The position numbers and the translations under genes are program-made. Under the pieces are notes generated by a model. The model was not told the origin of the DNA. It worked only from the letters and a program-made list of their open reading frames with translations, and searched no databases. A stretch of DNA of 64,000 nt, taken from the NCBI RefSeq assembly GCF_003626755.1, contig NZ_RBCJ01000001.1, positions 496,001 through 560,000 on the forward strand. The letters run 5' to 3'. The DNA is from Ulvibacterium marinum (lineage in GTDB: Bacteria; Bacteroidota; Bacteroidia; Flavobacteriales; Flavobacteriaceae). Shown here in pieces: positions 9,131 through 18,838 of this stretch; position 1 is the stretch's first letter; every line of letters begins with the position of its first letter.

Positions 9131-10258
9131 ATGGAAATTATCCTCAATGCAGGGTTGGGTATTGGCTCCCTAATGTTTTTGCTTCTGCTATTTAAAACGG
9201 GCAAAAAACAAGAGGATTATTTTTTTCTTTGTTGGATAGTGGTTACACTGGGCCAAATTGCCTTCTATGGTGTTACCATATACCGTTTTGAACTCCGGAG
9301 TGTTTGGGCCATTGCCACCTTTGGATTGCCTTTGTTAGGCGCACCTCTTCTCTTTCTTTATATTCTGGCGTTGACCGGGCGCTTTGTAACATGGAAAACT
9401 GTTTTGGCGCATCTTAGTGTTTATCCCATATATATTCTGTTGCTATTTTTGATACAAGAGCGTGATGGAGTAGTCCTTATTGCCTCTAATGGACTTTTTC
9501 GACTTCCAAAAAATCCCCCGGTTTGGATGCAATATTATGCCGTGCCCTTGGCCCTATCCGCACTTTTCTATTGTATTTGGGATTTGGTGCTGCTAAGGAA
9601 GCATAGCCAGAATATCGTGGAATTCTTCTCGTTCCATGAAAAGGTCAACCTTAGGTGGGTAAACTATATTGTTTACTCCTATTTTTTACTTTTTTTGGTG
9701 GCTTCCTTCCTGATTTTTGGAGCCATTCATTTTCAACTTTTGCCTATTGAAAATGCCTTTGCCCTGGTGGGGATAACGCTATGCCTTATGCTTATCGCTT
9801 TCGTGCTTTATGGATTTCGACAGACTGCGGTTTTTTCCAATATCGATGTTGGACGCACAATGGATTCAAAAGTTAGTGCCGCAGAAAAGGCTTCCTACTC
9901 TAAATCGGGACTCACACCGTCAAAAATCGAAACCTTGGCAAATCAATTGAGTACATATATGGAGCAAGAAAAGCCCTTTTTGAACGAAGACCTCAACTTG
10001 ACCCTCCTTGCGGAACAAAGTCAGATTTCACCCTCCTATCTTTCACAGATTGTCAATCAGTATTTTCAGAAAAACTTTTACGATTTCATCAATCAACATC
10101 GCGTGGAAGAGGCAAAGAAGAGATTGTTATCAGCAGATTACCGGCATCTATCCATTTTGGGAATTGCATTTGATTGCGGTTTTAAATCAAAATCTTCCTT
10201 CAATCGCTATTTTAAAAAATATACGGGAAAGGCACCTTCGGAATTCAGGAAAAAATAG
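9131..10258 (+). CDS. Membrane-bound AraC-family transcriptional regulator
   Basis: Codes for 375 aa. The N-terminal 230 residues form about seven hydrophobic segments (for example IGSLMFLLLLF, FGLPLLGAPLLFLYILAL, LLFLVASFLIFGAI), and the C-terminal 110 residues form a two-helix-turn-helix AraC DNA-binding domain with the signature IAFDCGFKSKSSFNRYFKKYTGKAPSEFRK. This architecture is common in Flavobacteriaceae and suggests that a membrane sensor domain is tied directly to DNA binding. The signal and targets are unknown; the adjacent small membrane protein could be a partner or target. Confidence 0.88.
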   Translation: MEIILNAGLGIGSLMFLLLLFKTGKKQEDYFFLCWIVVTLGQIAFYGVTIYRFELRSVWAIATFGLPLLGAPLLFLYILALTGRFVTWKTVLAHLSVYPIYILLLFLIQERDGVVLIASNGLFRLPKNPPVWMQYYAVPLALSALFYCIWDLVLLRKHSQNIVEFFSFHEKVNLRWVNYIVYSYFLLFLVASFLIFGAIHFQLLPIENAFALVGITLCLMLIAFVLYGFRQTAVFSNIDVGRTMDSKVSAAEKASYSKSGLTPSKIETLANQLSTYMEQEKPFLNEDLNLTLLAEQSQISPSYLSQIVNQYFQKNFYDFINQHRVEEAKKRLLSADYRHLSILGIAFDCGFKSKSSFNRYFKKYTGKAPSEFRKK

Positions 10259-10333
10259 CGAAATAGGTTTCAGCCCTTGGGTTGGGTCGTGCAATCCACA
10301 AACCATTTCCACATTTGTGAAAACTTCAAGGTT

Positions 10334-10975
10334 ATGGGCGATTACACTTTTTTACATCAGCTTAATATTGTTATTCATGTTACCAGCGGAACTGCCGCCC
10401 TGTTATTAGGACTTGTAGCATTACTGTCCCAAAAAGGAGGGAGAGTACATCAGAAAAGTGGGCTCATTTTTCTTTTCTTGATTGCCCTAGTGATTTTAAC
10501 GGCTTTAGTGGGTGTTTTCGCATTTGGGGCCAACGGGTTTTTATTAGCACTGACCATGTTGAGCGGGTATCAGGCATTTTCCGGGTATCGCGTTGTCAAA
10601 TCAAAATCGAATAAACCAAAAACATTGGATATCCTGGTCGCCTTGTTGACATTAAGTTCAGGACTTTACTTTTTGTACTACTTTGATTCTATCGGAATGA
10701 TTTGGTCCCCCGTAATTATTTACAGCACGGTAGGCGCATTGTTTATCATAATTGCCTATGATTTTCTTCGCTATCTAATTAATGCGGAACGCTATAAAAA
10801 CATTTGGCTTTACGAACATATCTATAAAATGATAGCCGCGTTTACCGCATTACTGGCCGCCTTTGTAGGCACCGTTTTTCCGCAATATCATCCCTATAGT
10901 CAGTTTTTGCCTTCCATTTTTGGATCTGTACTCGCAATCGGGTCTATCCTATATTTCCGTCGAAAACGGTCTTAA
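10334..10975 (+). CDS. Multi-pass membrane protein, DUF2306-like
   Basis: The chosen ATG at 10334 gives 213 aa starting MGDYTFLHQLN; a longer reading to 10277 would add a polar, non-conserved N-terminus. Seven hydrophobic segments cover almost the whole chain. The first two contain IHVTSGTAALLLGLVALLSQKGG followed by HQKSG, which resembles the H…G…HR..G pattern of DUF2306-type membrane proteins. Biochemical role unknown. It starts 75 bp after the membrane AraC regulator. Confidence 0.7.
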   Translation: MGDYTFLHQLNIVIHVTSGTAALLLGLVALLSQKGGRVHQKSGLIFLFLIALVILTALVGVFAFGANGFLLALTMLSGYQAFSGYRVVKSKSNKPKTLDILVALLTLSSGLYFLYYFDSIGMIWSPVIIYSTVGALFIIIAYDFLRYLINAERYKNIWLYEHIYKMIAAFTALLAAFVGTVFPQYHPYSQFLPSIFGSVLAIGSILYFRRKRS

Positions 10976-10982
10976 TAAAAAA

Positions 10983-11003
10983 GACCCGTCTTACGAACGG
11001 GTC
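10983..11003. terminator. Bidirectional Rho-independent terminator
   Basis: A perfect 7-bp stem (GACCCGT / ACGGGTC) with a 7-nt loop starts 8 bp after the stop of the membrane protein. On the minus strand the stem is followed by TTTTTTATT, a good T-tract; on the plus strand the following tract is AATTTATCTT, which is weaker. It separates the plus gene from the minus-strand small gene at 11163-11381. Confidence 0.7.
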
Positions 11004-11162
11004 AATTTATCTTCAAAAAAAATTCCCGAAAATCAAGGGCAATCCCTACTAAACTGTTGTGGGGCAAACGACAGTGGAGAATAAGGGTGCTTACTCAATT
11101 TCCAGGAATAACTTATAATTCCGCCTGCCCCTAGGGCGCGGAACCTAATTGCCAAAGCATAG

Positions 11163-11381
11163 TTAAGCTACTTGCTGTGCAGCTCTATGTCTTTTTTGAT
11201 AAAGACCTTCCAAGGTCTTGTTAATGTCCTGTAATTCTGGAGTCAAAGTGGAAAGATTTCCACTGACGTCCGTGGTAACTTCTTTACCACAATGTATACA
11301 TTTATATTCCTTAATGTGATGGGTAACCTTCTTGGACACGGAATAATGATGGCCAAAAAGATTGCAAAAAAACTTTTTCAT
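11163..11381 (-). CDS. Small conserved protein with CxxC motif
   Basis: Starting at ATG 11381 the product is 72 aa: MKKFFCNLFGHHYSVSKKV, then a CIHCGKEV element, a polar helix (LTPELQDINKTLEGLYQKR) and a short tail. A 14-residue longer form exists but lacks support. The FGHHY…CIHCGKEVTTD core looks like a minimal zinc-ribbon half (Cys and His ligands). I recognise this as a small flavobacterial conserved protein of unknown role. The bidirectional terminator at 10983-11003 lies downstream. Confidence 0.65.
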   Translation of the reverse strand: MKKFFCNLFGHHYSVSKKVTHHIKEYKCIHCGKEVTTDVSGNLSTLTPELQDINKTLEGLYQKRHRAAQQVA

Positions 11382-11649
11382 ACTTGTAGGTTTATCAAGT
11401 CGCATTCGATGATTTGGGGTCAAATGAATACGAAATTCTGGATTTGGGTTAACTGCTTACAATGTCCGTTGAGCAATATATAGCATACAACGTCTTAGCG
11501 CTGTTTTTTATTGGGTATAGCTGGCATTTCTTTTTAAAAATTCGACAAAGTGCACCTTTTCGAATAATCCGGAACATGAGCTGAAGTAGCTATGCTTGGC
11601 ATAAAGCTTAATTTTAGACTACCTTTCGGGCTTTAAAAAAATCGATAAA

Positions 11650-12921
11650 GTGAACGTAACCAAGGAAACCTTTGTAACGGCATTTGCCTTATTCTCACTT
11701 TTCTTTGGTGCCGGTAATCTTATCTTGCCTCCATTGCTAGGCTTTCGTTCCGGAGAACTTTGGTGGTTGGTAGCCCTGGGATTTTGTCTCTCTGCGGTTT
11801 TAATTCCTATTTTGGGTATCTTGGCCCATGCCCGTTTGCAAGGAACACTTTTTGATTTAGGAAAAAAGGTGTCCCCTACTTTTAGTTGGGTCTATTCTTT
11901 TTTGATTTATGCCATCGCCATTAGTTTACCTTCTCCTAGAACGGCTGCTGTTACCCATGAAATGGCCATTGCACCTGTGTTCCGAACTCCCTCCATTTTG
12001 ACCAGCTCTATCTATTTTATACTGGTCTTCATTTTTGTTATGAACCGATCCAAAATCCTAAATGTGATTGGAAAGTGGTTAACCCCGGCAATTATTCTCA
12101 TCCTTTTGGCAATTATCTCTACGACCTTCTTTTCGTTCGAATTCAATTTTGGAAATATCAATTTTAATAGTCCTTTTACCGATGGCGTCTTGGAGGGTTA
12201 CCAAACGTTCGACGCTATTGGGGCCGTTGTCGTTGGTGGAGTGATCATCGTCTCCATAAACCTTAAGATGGCCGATGCCAATTACAATGAAAAGAAAGCC
12301 CTAATTGCCAATGCCGGATGGTTGGCGGGATCAGGACTGTTCCTTATATATGCAGGGCTTATCCTTACCGGGGCCCTGATGCATTCCGAATTCGATGACA
12401 CTATTACCCGAACCGCATTACTGAGTGGTATCGGCAAGTATACCTTGGGTAGTACAGCTAATCTGCTTCTTAGTGTTTTAGTGGGATTGGCCTGTTTTAC
12501 TACAGCCGTGGGCATCATTACGGGAACTTCAGATTTTGTAAAGTATCGTTTCAAAAATTCGCAAAAGGCCTATACCCTAACAGCATTGATCGGGTGCGTT
12601 CTTGGAGTGGCCATGGGACAATTCAATGTAGGGTATATCATTGCCGTGGCCTTGCCGGCCCTCATGTTCGTTTACCCGATTACCGTAGTTTTAATTCTAC
12701 TTAATGTAATTCCCCTGAAGTTTGCATCGCCAAAAGTCTTTAAATGGGTGGTATTTACCACGATACTTTTTAGTATTCCCGATTTCTTGGCCAGTATTGG
12801 TCTTGGGGAATCGATTGCCGGTATTTCTGAATGGATTCCTTTAAGTCAATTTAGTATGGGATGGGTATTACCCGCCACTGCAATTTTTGTATTAAATAAT
12901 TTTACAACAAAAGATCAATAA
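11650..12921 (+). CDS. brnQ: Branched-chain amino acid transport system II carrier protein
   Basis: Codes for 423 aa with about twelve transmembrane segments. The N-terminal signature LFSLFFGAGNLILPPLLGFRSG and the later FLVFIFVMNRSKILNVIGKWLTP match the LIVCS/BrnQ family, which imports leucine, isoleucine and valine with Na+ or H+. It begins after 268 bp without a gene and is convergent with the lipoprotein gene at 13015. No transport partner is needed for this family. Confidence 0.95.
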   Translation: MNVTKETFVTAFALFSLFFGAGNLILPPLLGFRSGELWWLVALGFCLSAVLIPILGILAHARLQGTLFDLGKKVSPTFSWVYSFLIYAIAISLPSPRTAAVTHEMAIAPVFRTPSILTSSIYFILVFIFVMNRSKILNVIGKWLTPAIILILLAIISTTFFSFEFNFGNINFNSPFTDGVLEGYQTFDAIGAVVVGGVIIVSINLKMADANYNEKKALIANAGWLAGSGLFLIYAGLILTGALMHSEFDDTITRTALLSGIGKYTLGSTANLLLSVLVGLACFTTAVGIITGTSDFVKYRFKNSQKAYTLTALIGCVLGVAMGQFNVGYIIAVALPALMFVYPITVVLILLNVIPLKFASPKVFKWVVFTTILFSIPDFLASIGLGESIAGISEWIPLSQFSMGWVLPATAIFVLNNFTTKDQ

Positions 12922-13014
12922 TCTGAATTGCGTTTGTTTACTCGAAATCTATTTTTTTATAGGTTAAGTCTTCCCTAACTGAACGAACAAGGTAACTTTA
13001 CCCAATCCCTATTG

Positions 13015-13974
13015 CTAAAGTTGAAGCTTTTCTTTTGAAGAAGCACTTTCCTCAATTGATGTAGCTGCCCCGGTCAACATGTCAATTGGGATTATATAAA
13101 AACGGGAAAATGCCCTCGTGAAAATCAAATATTTCCCATCTGCGGTAATAACCGGAAAGTTTTCCGTTTCTGCAGTATTTATTCCATTGTTCAACTTTTT
13201 CGGCCGGGTCCAATCATTATTTTTAAAATAAGAAATATATAAATCCGTATTCAAGGTTCCTTTTTTGGATTCCTCCTTAATACAAACTATGAGATAATCC
13301 TGGTTCGGGGCCATGGCGAATTCGTAGATTGTTAAGCCCTGCTGGGACCTCCATCGGTTTATGGGTTCAAATGGTTTCGGCTCGTCATACGTGTCATTAT
13401 CAAGCAATTCCATCTTATAGGAATAGGTATGTGCCCAATCGGGTGTATCCGATGTAAAGAAAATCGAACCACTTTTAGCCATTGAAGGTTGGGAATTGTA
13501 GTTATATATTAGGCTTTTTGGCCCCAATTCTTTGGGCAATCCATAACTCCCGTCAGATTGCTCAATCGACCAGAAATTGTAATTCGGCTTATCTGTTGTA
13601 TCATTTTTAGTCCTCATGTTGGACAAAAAAATAAGCTTGTCCTTTTTCGGAACATTTAGTTGGTATGTAAACGAATACTCCTCATCATAATATTCGGCCA
13701 CCTGCGGTGCGTTCCACTTGCCTTTTTGAAAGGTGGATCGATAGGGTATATATTTTTCCTGATCCTTTGTTTTCTTTCGAAAAAAGAAGAAGGAATTATA
13801 ATCGTCTGAAAAAGAGCCCTTATAGGTATTTCGCGCCACGGCCAATTCAGGGGCAAAAACGGTCAAGGAATCAATATTTTCATACTTGGTCAACCCGTTG
13901 GCCGTTTTATAATTCGTGCAACTTGCCACTAAAAGCCCAAATATACCTACGGCTATCTTAATTCTTTTTTTCAT
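13015..13974 (-). CDS. PD40-repeat-like lipoprotein
   Basis: Codes for 319 aa with a lipoprotein signal (IKIAVGIFGLLVASC-TNY). The sequence shows several WD40-like/PD40 strands: SGSIFFTSDTPDWAHTYSYKME and ENFPVITADGKYLIFTRAF are the clearest, each with the TADGKYLIF type core. Similar PD40 proteins in Bacteroidota are periplasmic or surface beta-propellers related to TolB or to OmpA-linked proteins. No enzyme motif is seen. Function unknown. Confidence 0.7.
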   Translation of the reverse strand: MKKRIKIAVGIFGLLVASCTNYKTANGLTKYENIDSLTVFAPELAVARNTYKGSFSDDYNSFFFFRKKTKDQEKYIPYRSTFQKGKWNAPQVAEYYDEEYSFTYQLNVPKKDKLIFLSNMRTKNDTTDKPNYNFWSIEQSDGSYGLPKELGPKSLIYNYNSQPSMAKSGSIFFTSDTPDWAHTYSYKMELLDNDTYDEPKPFEPINRWRSQQGLTIYEFAMAPNQDYLIVCIKEESKKGTLNTDLYISYFKNNDWTRPKKLNNGINTAETENFPVITADGKYLIFTRAFSRFYIIPIDMLTGAATSIEESASSKEKLQL

Positions 13975-14046
13975 CGTTTTCCATTCAATAAATGTCCATT
14001 GATCCCAATATAAATACTACTCCTTTGTGTAAGTGAGCCAACACAA

Positions 14047-15339
14047 CTATTTCGCCATAAGGGATTCGATTTCCTCCAATTCAATCGGGATTTTATGCAT
14101 TAGATTAAACGGTTTCCCATTCTCCTGAATGACCACATCGTCTTCCAATCGTACCCCCATTTTTTCCTCGGGAATATAGATGCCCGGCTCAACTGTAAAT
14201 ACCATATTGGCCTTCATAGCCGTCTTTAGCTCCCCATAGTCATGGGTGTCCAAGCCAATATGGTGACTGGTGCCGTGCATAAAGTACTTTTTATAAGCTG
14301 GCCAATCTTTATCCTCGTTCTGTACATCGGCCTTATCCAAAAGGTTTAGGTCTAAGAGTTCGGAAGTCATCACCTTCCCTACTTCCTTGTGGTACTCAGC
14401 CCAAATTGTTCCGGGAACCAGCATTTGTGTCGCTTCTTTTTTAACACGTAAAACGGCTTCATATACCGACTTTTGGCGTTCGTTGAATCTACCATTTACG
14501 GGAATGGTGCGTGTAAGATCACTGGAGTAGTTGGCGTATTCCGCAGCGACATCCATTAAAATTAGTTCCCCATCCTTACACTGCTGATTGTTCTCTATAT
14601 AATGAAGTACATTGGCATTATTGCCCGAAGCGATTATAGGCGTGTAGGCGAATCCTTTGGAACGATGACGTACAAATTCGTGGAGCAATTCGGCCTCAAT
14701 CTCATATTCCCAAACGCCGGGTTGTACAAAATCCAACACGCGTCGAAAGCCTTTTTCGGTAATATTGCACGCCTTTTGCATAAGGCCTATTTCCTCGGAT
14801 TCCTTAACCCCACGAATCTGCTGTAAAATAGGATTACTTTTGGCGACGCTATGTGCCGGGAACTTCCGTTTGCATTCTTGAATAAATCGATCTTCTCGGG
14901 TCTGGGTCTCTACGGCTTGCCGATAATGTTCATTGGTATTTAAATAAATAGTGTTGGCCTCGGTCATGAGGTCAAAAAACACCTTGTCAAAATCGGACAG
15001 CCAATAAATGGTCCCGATTCCGGAAACTTCCATGGCCTTTTCCTTGGTCAATTTTGCCCCTTCCCAAACGGCAATATGAGCATTCGTTTCCCTTACGAAG
15101 AGAACTTCACGATGTTTTTTGTCCAGAGCATCGGGGAAAAGTACCAAAATTGTTTCCTCTTGATCCGCGCCGCTCAGATAGAAAATGTCCCGATGTTGCT
15201 GAAAGGGCATTGTGCTATCCGCACTAATGGGGTATATATCATTGGAATTGAATACCGCTAAACTTTTGGGCAGCATTCGGGCCATGAATTTTTTACGGTT
15301 CTTTACAAAAAGTGTATTGGGAATTTGGTCGTATTTCAT
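14047..15339 (-). CDS. pepP: Xaa-Pro aminopeptidase (aminopeptidase P)
   Basis: The start at ATG 15339 (MKYDQIPNTLFVKNRKKF) gives 430 aa; a seven-residue longer TTG-type reading was not used. The N-terminal AMP_N domain precedes the M24 pita-bread catalytic domain. The metal ligands are visible: LILMDVAAEYANYSSDLTRTIPVNG (two Asp), GTSHHIGLDTHDYG (His), TVEPGIYIP (Glu) and VRLEDDVVI (Glu). The enzyme releases N-terminal residues linked to proline. A possible -7 element (minus-strand TATTTTTG, 15358-15365) lies 19 bp upstream. Confidence 0.95.
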   Translation of the reverse strand: MKYDQIPNTLFVKNRKKFMARMLPKSLAVFNSNDIYPISADSTMPFQQHRDIFYLSGADQEETILVLFPDALDKKHREVLFVRETNAHIAVWEGAKLTKEKAMEVSGIGTIYWLSDFDKVFFDLMTEANTIYLNTNEHYRQAVETQTREDRFIQECKRKFPAHSVAKSNPILQQIRGVKESEEIGLMQKACNITEKGFRRVLDFVQPGVWEYEIEAELLHEFVRHRSKGFAYTPIIASGNNANVLHYIENNQQCKDGELILMDVAAEYANYSSDLTRTIPVNGRFNERQKSVYEAVLRVKKEATQMLVPGTIWAEYHKEVGKVMTSELLDLNLLDKADVQNEDKDWPAYKKYFMHGTSHHIGLDTHDYGELKTAMKANMVFTVEPGIYIPEEKMGVRLEDDVVIQENGKPFNLMHKIPIELEEIESLMAK

Positions 15340-15402
15340 TTTGACATGTGCTTTGACCAAAAATAGCGATTTCCGTGAAGATCTAAGTCATCAAAATAAA
15401 GA

Positions 15403-15432
15403 GACCCCAAAGGTTTTAAAACCTTTGGGGTC
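15403..15432 (-). terminator. Perfect 15-bp inverted repeat, terminator of the small membrane protein gene
   Basis: Two 15-nt arms, starting GACCCCAAAGG and ending CCTTTGGGGTC, form a perfect palindrome 28 bp beyond the stop of the minus-strand gene at 15461. On that strand the stem is followed by TCTTTATTTTG, a modest T-rich tail. It also separates that gene from pepP. Confidence 0.65.
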
Positions 15433-15460
15433 AGAGTTTACGTTGGTTATGTTATCGTTG

Positions 15461-15745
15461 TTATTTTCCTATCGCATTTTTGATAGCCCCTATAATGGCC
15501 ATGAGAACGCCGCCGCCTACTCCACCTCCGGCTATACTGCCTAAAATGCTGGCCATATCCATTTCCCCACCACCGGTTTCCAATCCCAACATTCCTAAAA
15601 GTTGGCCTCCAAGGCCCCCTCCCAAAATTCCCAAGACAGAGTTAACCACAGTTCCTAAGGACAGGTTGTTCATTAACTTCCCAGCCAAGTTGCCTCCGAT
15701 GGCCCCTGAGATTAACTGAATAATTAACGGTAAGTATTCTTCCAT
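15461..15745 (-). CDS. Small glycine-rich membrane protein
   Basis: Codes for 94 aa. It has three hydrophobic, Gly-rich segments (LIIQLISGAIGGNLAGKL, VVNSVLGILGGGLGGQLLGMLGL, ILGSIAGGGVGGGVLMAIIGAI), with GxxxG packing patterns and little charge. This composition suggests a small helical inner-membrane protein that may oligomerise. Similar short proteins occur in Bacteroidota without a known role. A strong inverted repeat lies downstream, so it is probably a single-gene transcript. Confidence 0.7.
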   Translation of the reverse strand: MEEYLPLIIQLISGAIGGNLAGKLMNNLSLGTVVNSVLGILGGGLGGQLLGMLGLETGGGEMDMASILGSIAGGGVGGGVLMAIIGAIKNAIGK

Positions 15746-15941
15746 TTTTAAAAGGTTTGGTTGGTTATTGTCAATAAATTAACAAAAAATTAGGTTAATA
15801 CGCAACTAGGCGTTGTATTATTTATCATTTTATCATTCAAGTGCCTGTTTTAAGATTGGCAATCAACTAAACTTGAGTTGATACGATTTCTGGTGAAGTT
15901 TCCTTAACTTTCCCAATATGATTTTTTAAATACGGAATCTT

Positions 15942-18809
15942 ATGCGTGGATTTGTAACTACAGGTCTATTATTCTGTCACTTTTTGATTTTTGGGCAACC
16001 ATCTTCCACTGCATCGCAAGAGGTGGTAGAAGGGCTTCGCCAAAAAAATCAGATGGCCAATACTACATTGGTAAAGAATATTCCGCTGAAAAATGTGGGG
16101 CCATCTGTGATGAGCGGCCGTGTGGTAGACTTGGACGTAAATCCAGAAAATCCTGCGGAGTTTTACGTAGGCTACGCTTCGGGTGGGCTTTGGTATACCA
16201 AAAATAACGGCACCTCGTTTGATCCGGTATTGGATTCCTCAGAGACCCAGAATGTAGGGGATGTTGCGGTAGATTGGAATTCGGGTACTATTTGGGTCGG
16301 CACAGGCGAAAACAATGCATCCAGATCTTCATATGCAGGTATCGGGATACTTAAATCCACGGATAAAGGTCGGACTTGGCAACATATGGGCCTGGCCGAC
16401 TCACATCATATCGGGAGAATCCTTTTACATCCCAATAATCCCGATGAAGTTGTGGTAGGGGTTACGGGGCATTTGTATTCTGCCAATTCCGAACGGGGTG
16501 TATTCAGGACTTCGGATGGGGGGAAATCTTGGCAAAAAACCCTTTTTATAGACGATGAAACAGGAATTATAGATTTGGCCCACGCACCGGGCAATTTCAA
16601 TACCCTGTATGCAGCGGCATGGCAGAAAGATCGAAAAGCATGGGATTTTACAGGTAGCGGCAATGCCTCAGGTGTTTACAAGAGCACCGATGCAGGAACC
16701 ACCTGGAATAAAATCTCAACATCGGAAAGTGGGTTTCCTACAGGTGATGGCATGGGCCGTATTGGTCTGGACGTTTTTGATGAGAACACCCTATATGCGG
16801 TGCTTGATAACCAATTTCGTCGTAAAAAAACAGAGGAGTCCACAAAGAAATCGGACAAGCTTAACAAAGATGATTTCAAGACCATGTCCTCTGAACGTTT
16901 TTTGAAACTGAATAACCAAAAACTCAATGACTTTCTGAAGACCAACAATTTTCAGGAAAAATATAGGGCGGAAAATGTAAAGCAACTTATTCGAAGCGGA
17001 TCGGTAAAGCCGATAGATCTGGCCAACTATTTGGACGATGTCAATGCGCTTCTTTTCGATACGCCGGTAATCGGAGCCGAGGTCTACCGAAGTGATGACG
17101 GTGGCAAAACTTGGGCCAAACAAAATGAAAACTACATTGATGACCTTTTCTATAGTTATGGGTACTACTTCGCCCAAATCCGGGTAGATCCCAATGATAA
17201 GGATAAAATCTATTTAGGTGGTGTCCCCATACTAAAATCAGGAGATGGGGGCAAGACCTTTACTTCCATCAGTGGCAAAAATGTACATGCCGATCATCAT
17301 GCTCTTTGGATCAATCCTACACGTTCGGGCCATCTGATTAACGGGAACGACGGAGGTGTAAACATCTCCTACGATGATGGGGAACATTGGATAAAAAACA
17401 ACTCCCCGTCCGTAGGGCAGTTCTATGCCATAAACGTGGATAATGAAGAACCCTATAATATCTATGGCGGATTGCAGGATAATGGTGTTTGGAAGGGGCC
17501 ACACAATGCGGAAGAAAACAGTCTTTGGCATCAAACTGGTCACTATCCTTGGAAATCCATCTTGGGGGCTGATGGTATGCAGGTGCAGATAGATAATCGA
17601 AATTCCAATACGGTATATACAGGGTATCAATTCGGAAATTATTATCGTTTGGATTTGGAGAAAAACCAAAGAATCGGGATAATGCCCAAACATGAATTGG
17701 GGGCTCCCCCATATCGTTTCAATTGGCAAACCCCAATTCTACTGTCCTCCCACAATCAAGACATCCTATATATAGGAAGCAATGTACTTCACCGCTCCAT
17801 GAACCAAGGGGATGATTGGGAACCCATTTCGACAGACCTTACCCAAGGCGGTCGGAAAGGCAACGTTGCCTATGGTACCTTGACTACGATCTCAGAATCT
17901 CCATTCGCCTTTGGACTATTGTATACCGGAAGTGATGACGGTCTTGTCCATGTTTCCAAAAACGGAGGCGGGAGTTGGGAAATTGTATCTAGCTCTTTCC
18001 CTAAAGGTTTATGGATAAGCCGTCTTACCGCTTCCAAGCATAAAAAGGAGCGGGTGTATGTAAGTTTAAACGGGTATCGCTGGGACGATTTCACTCCCTA
18101 TGTTTTTGTAAGCGATGATTATGGCAAGACTTGGAAAGATATTTCCAAGGGCATCCCAGCTTCGCCCGTGAATGTGATTATTGAAGATCCCGAAAATGAG
18201 AACCTCTTGTTCACTGGAACGGACAATGGACTTTATGTTTCTTTTGACCGAGGCGAATCATGGGAGGTCTTCCAAAATGGAATGCCCAACGTTGCGGTGC
18301 ATGATCTGGTCATCCAACCTGATGCCAAGCACCTTTTGGTCGGCACCCATGGCAGAAGTATTTACAAGGCGGACATTGCCCATATGCAACAACTGAAACC
18401 TGAGGTATTGGAAAAAGACTTACATGTTTTTGAAATTGAACCCATAGTATATTCTCCAAATTGGGGCAATTCCTCCGGAGCCTGGTCAAAACCCACAACT
18501 CCAGGGCTGGATGTTGTTTTTTATAGTTCCGAGCCGGCCACTTTTTCTGCCACCATCAAGACATTGGATGACATTGCCGTTAGTAGCACTGATATCCAAG
18601 CGGATAAAGGCCTTAATATCTTGTCCTATGATGTGGCTTTCTCAAAATCGGGGAAAATGGCTTACTTGAAAAAAAACAAGAAAGAGCTGAAGGAGGCCCA
18701 AAATGGAAAGACCTATTTGCCCAAAGGAAGGTACACCTTGATTTTGGAGGGGAATGGGAACAGTGAACGTTTGGAATTTGAAGTAAAGGATGCTTCCAAA
18801 ATAAAATAA
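15942..18809 (+). CDS. Sortilin/VPS10-like Asp-box repeat secreted protein
   Basis: Codes for 955 aa with an N-terminal signal peptide (GFVTTGLLFCHFLIFGQ). At least ten Asp-box motifs (S-x-D-x-G-x-T-W) are visible, for example STDKGRTWQHM, TSDGGKSWQKT, SDDGGKTWAKQ, SKNGGGSWEIV, SDDYGKTWKDI and SFDRGESWEVF. This is the ten-bladed beta-propeller pattern of VPS10/sortilin and of BNR-containing glycosidases such as xyloglucanases. The central insert of about 80 polar residues (about 290-370) interrupts the blades. No catalytic Asp can be assigned by eye. It is followed 29 bp later by a ThuA-domain gene, suggesting an operon in extracellular carbohydrate or protein turnover. Confidence 0.85.
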   Translation: MRGFVTTGLLFCHFLIFGQPSSTASQEVVEGLRQKNQMANTTLVKNIPLKNVGPSVMSGRVVDLDVNPENPAEFYVGYASGGLWYTKNNGTSFDPVLDSSETQNVGDVAVDWNSGTIWVGTGENNASRSSYAGIGILKSTDKGRTWQHMGLADSHHIGRILLHPNNPDEVVVGVTGHLYSANSERGVFRTSDGGKSWQKTLFIDDETGIIDLAHAPGNFNTLYAAAWQKDRKAWDFTGSGNASGVYKSTDAGTTWNKISTSESGFPTGDGMGRIGLDVFDENTLYAVLDNQFRRKKTEESTKKSDKLNKDDFKTMSSERFLKLNNQKLNDFLKTNNFQEKYRAENVKQLIRSGSVKPIDLANYLDDVNALLFDTPVIGAEVYRSDDGGKTWAKQNENYIDDLFYSYGYYFAQIRVDPNDKDKIYLGGVPILKSGDGGKTFTSISGKNVHADHHALWINPTRSGHLINGNDGGVNISYDDGEHWIKNNSPSVGQFYAINVDNEEPYNIYGGLQDNGVWKGPHNAEENSLWHQTGHYPWKSILGADGMQVQIDNRNSNTVYTGYQFGNYYRLDLEKNQRIGIMPKHELGAPPYRFNWQTPILLSSHNQDILYIGSNVLHRSMNQGDDWEPISTDLTQGGRKGNVAYGTLTTISESPFAFGLLYTGSDDGLVHVSKNGGGSWEIVSSSFPKGLWISRLTASKHKKERVYVSLNGYRWDDFTPYVFVSDDYGKTWKDISKGIPASPVNVIIEDPENENLLFTGTDNGLYVSFDRGESWEVFQNGMPNVAVHDLVIQPDAKHLLVGTHGRSIYKADIAHMQQLKPEVLEKDLHVFEIEPIVYSPNWGNSSGAWSKPTTPGLDVVFYSSEPATFSATIKTLDDIAVSSTDIQADKGLNILSYDVAFSKSGKMAYLKKNKKELKEAQNGKTYLPKGRYTLILEGNGNSERLEFEVKDASKIK

Positions 18810-18838
18810 ATATAATTTTAATCTAAAACTTGAAAACA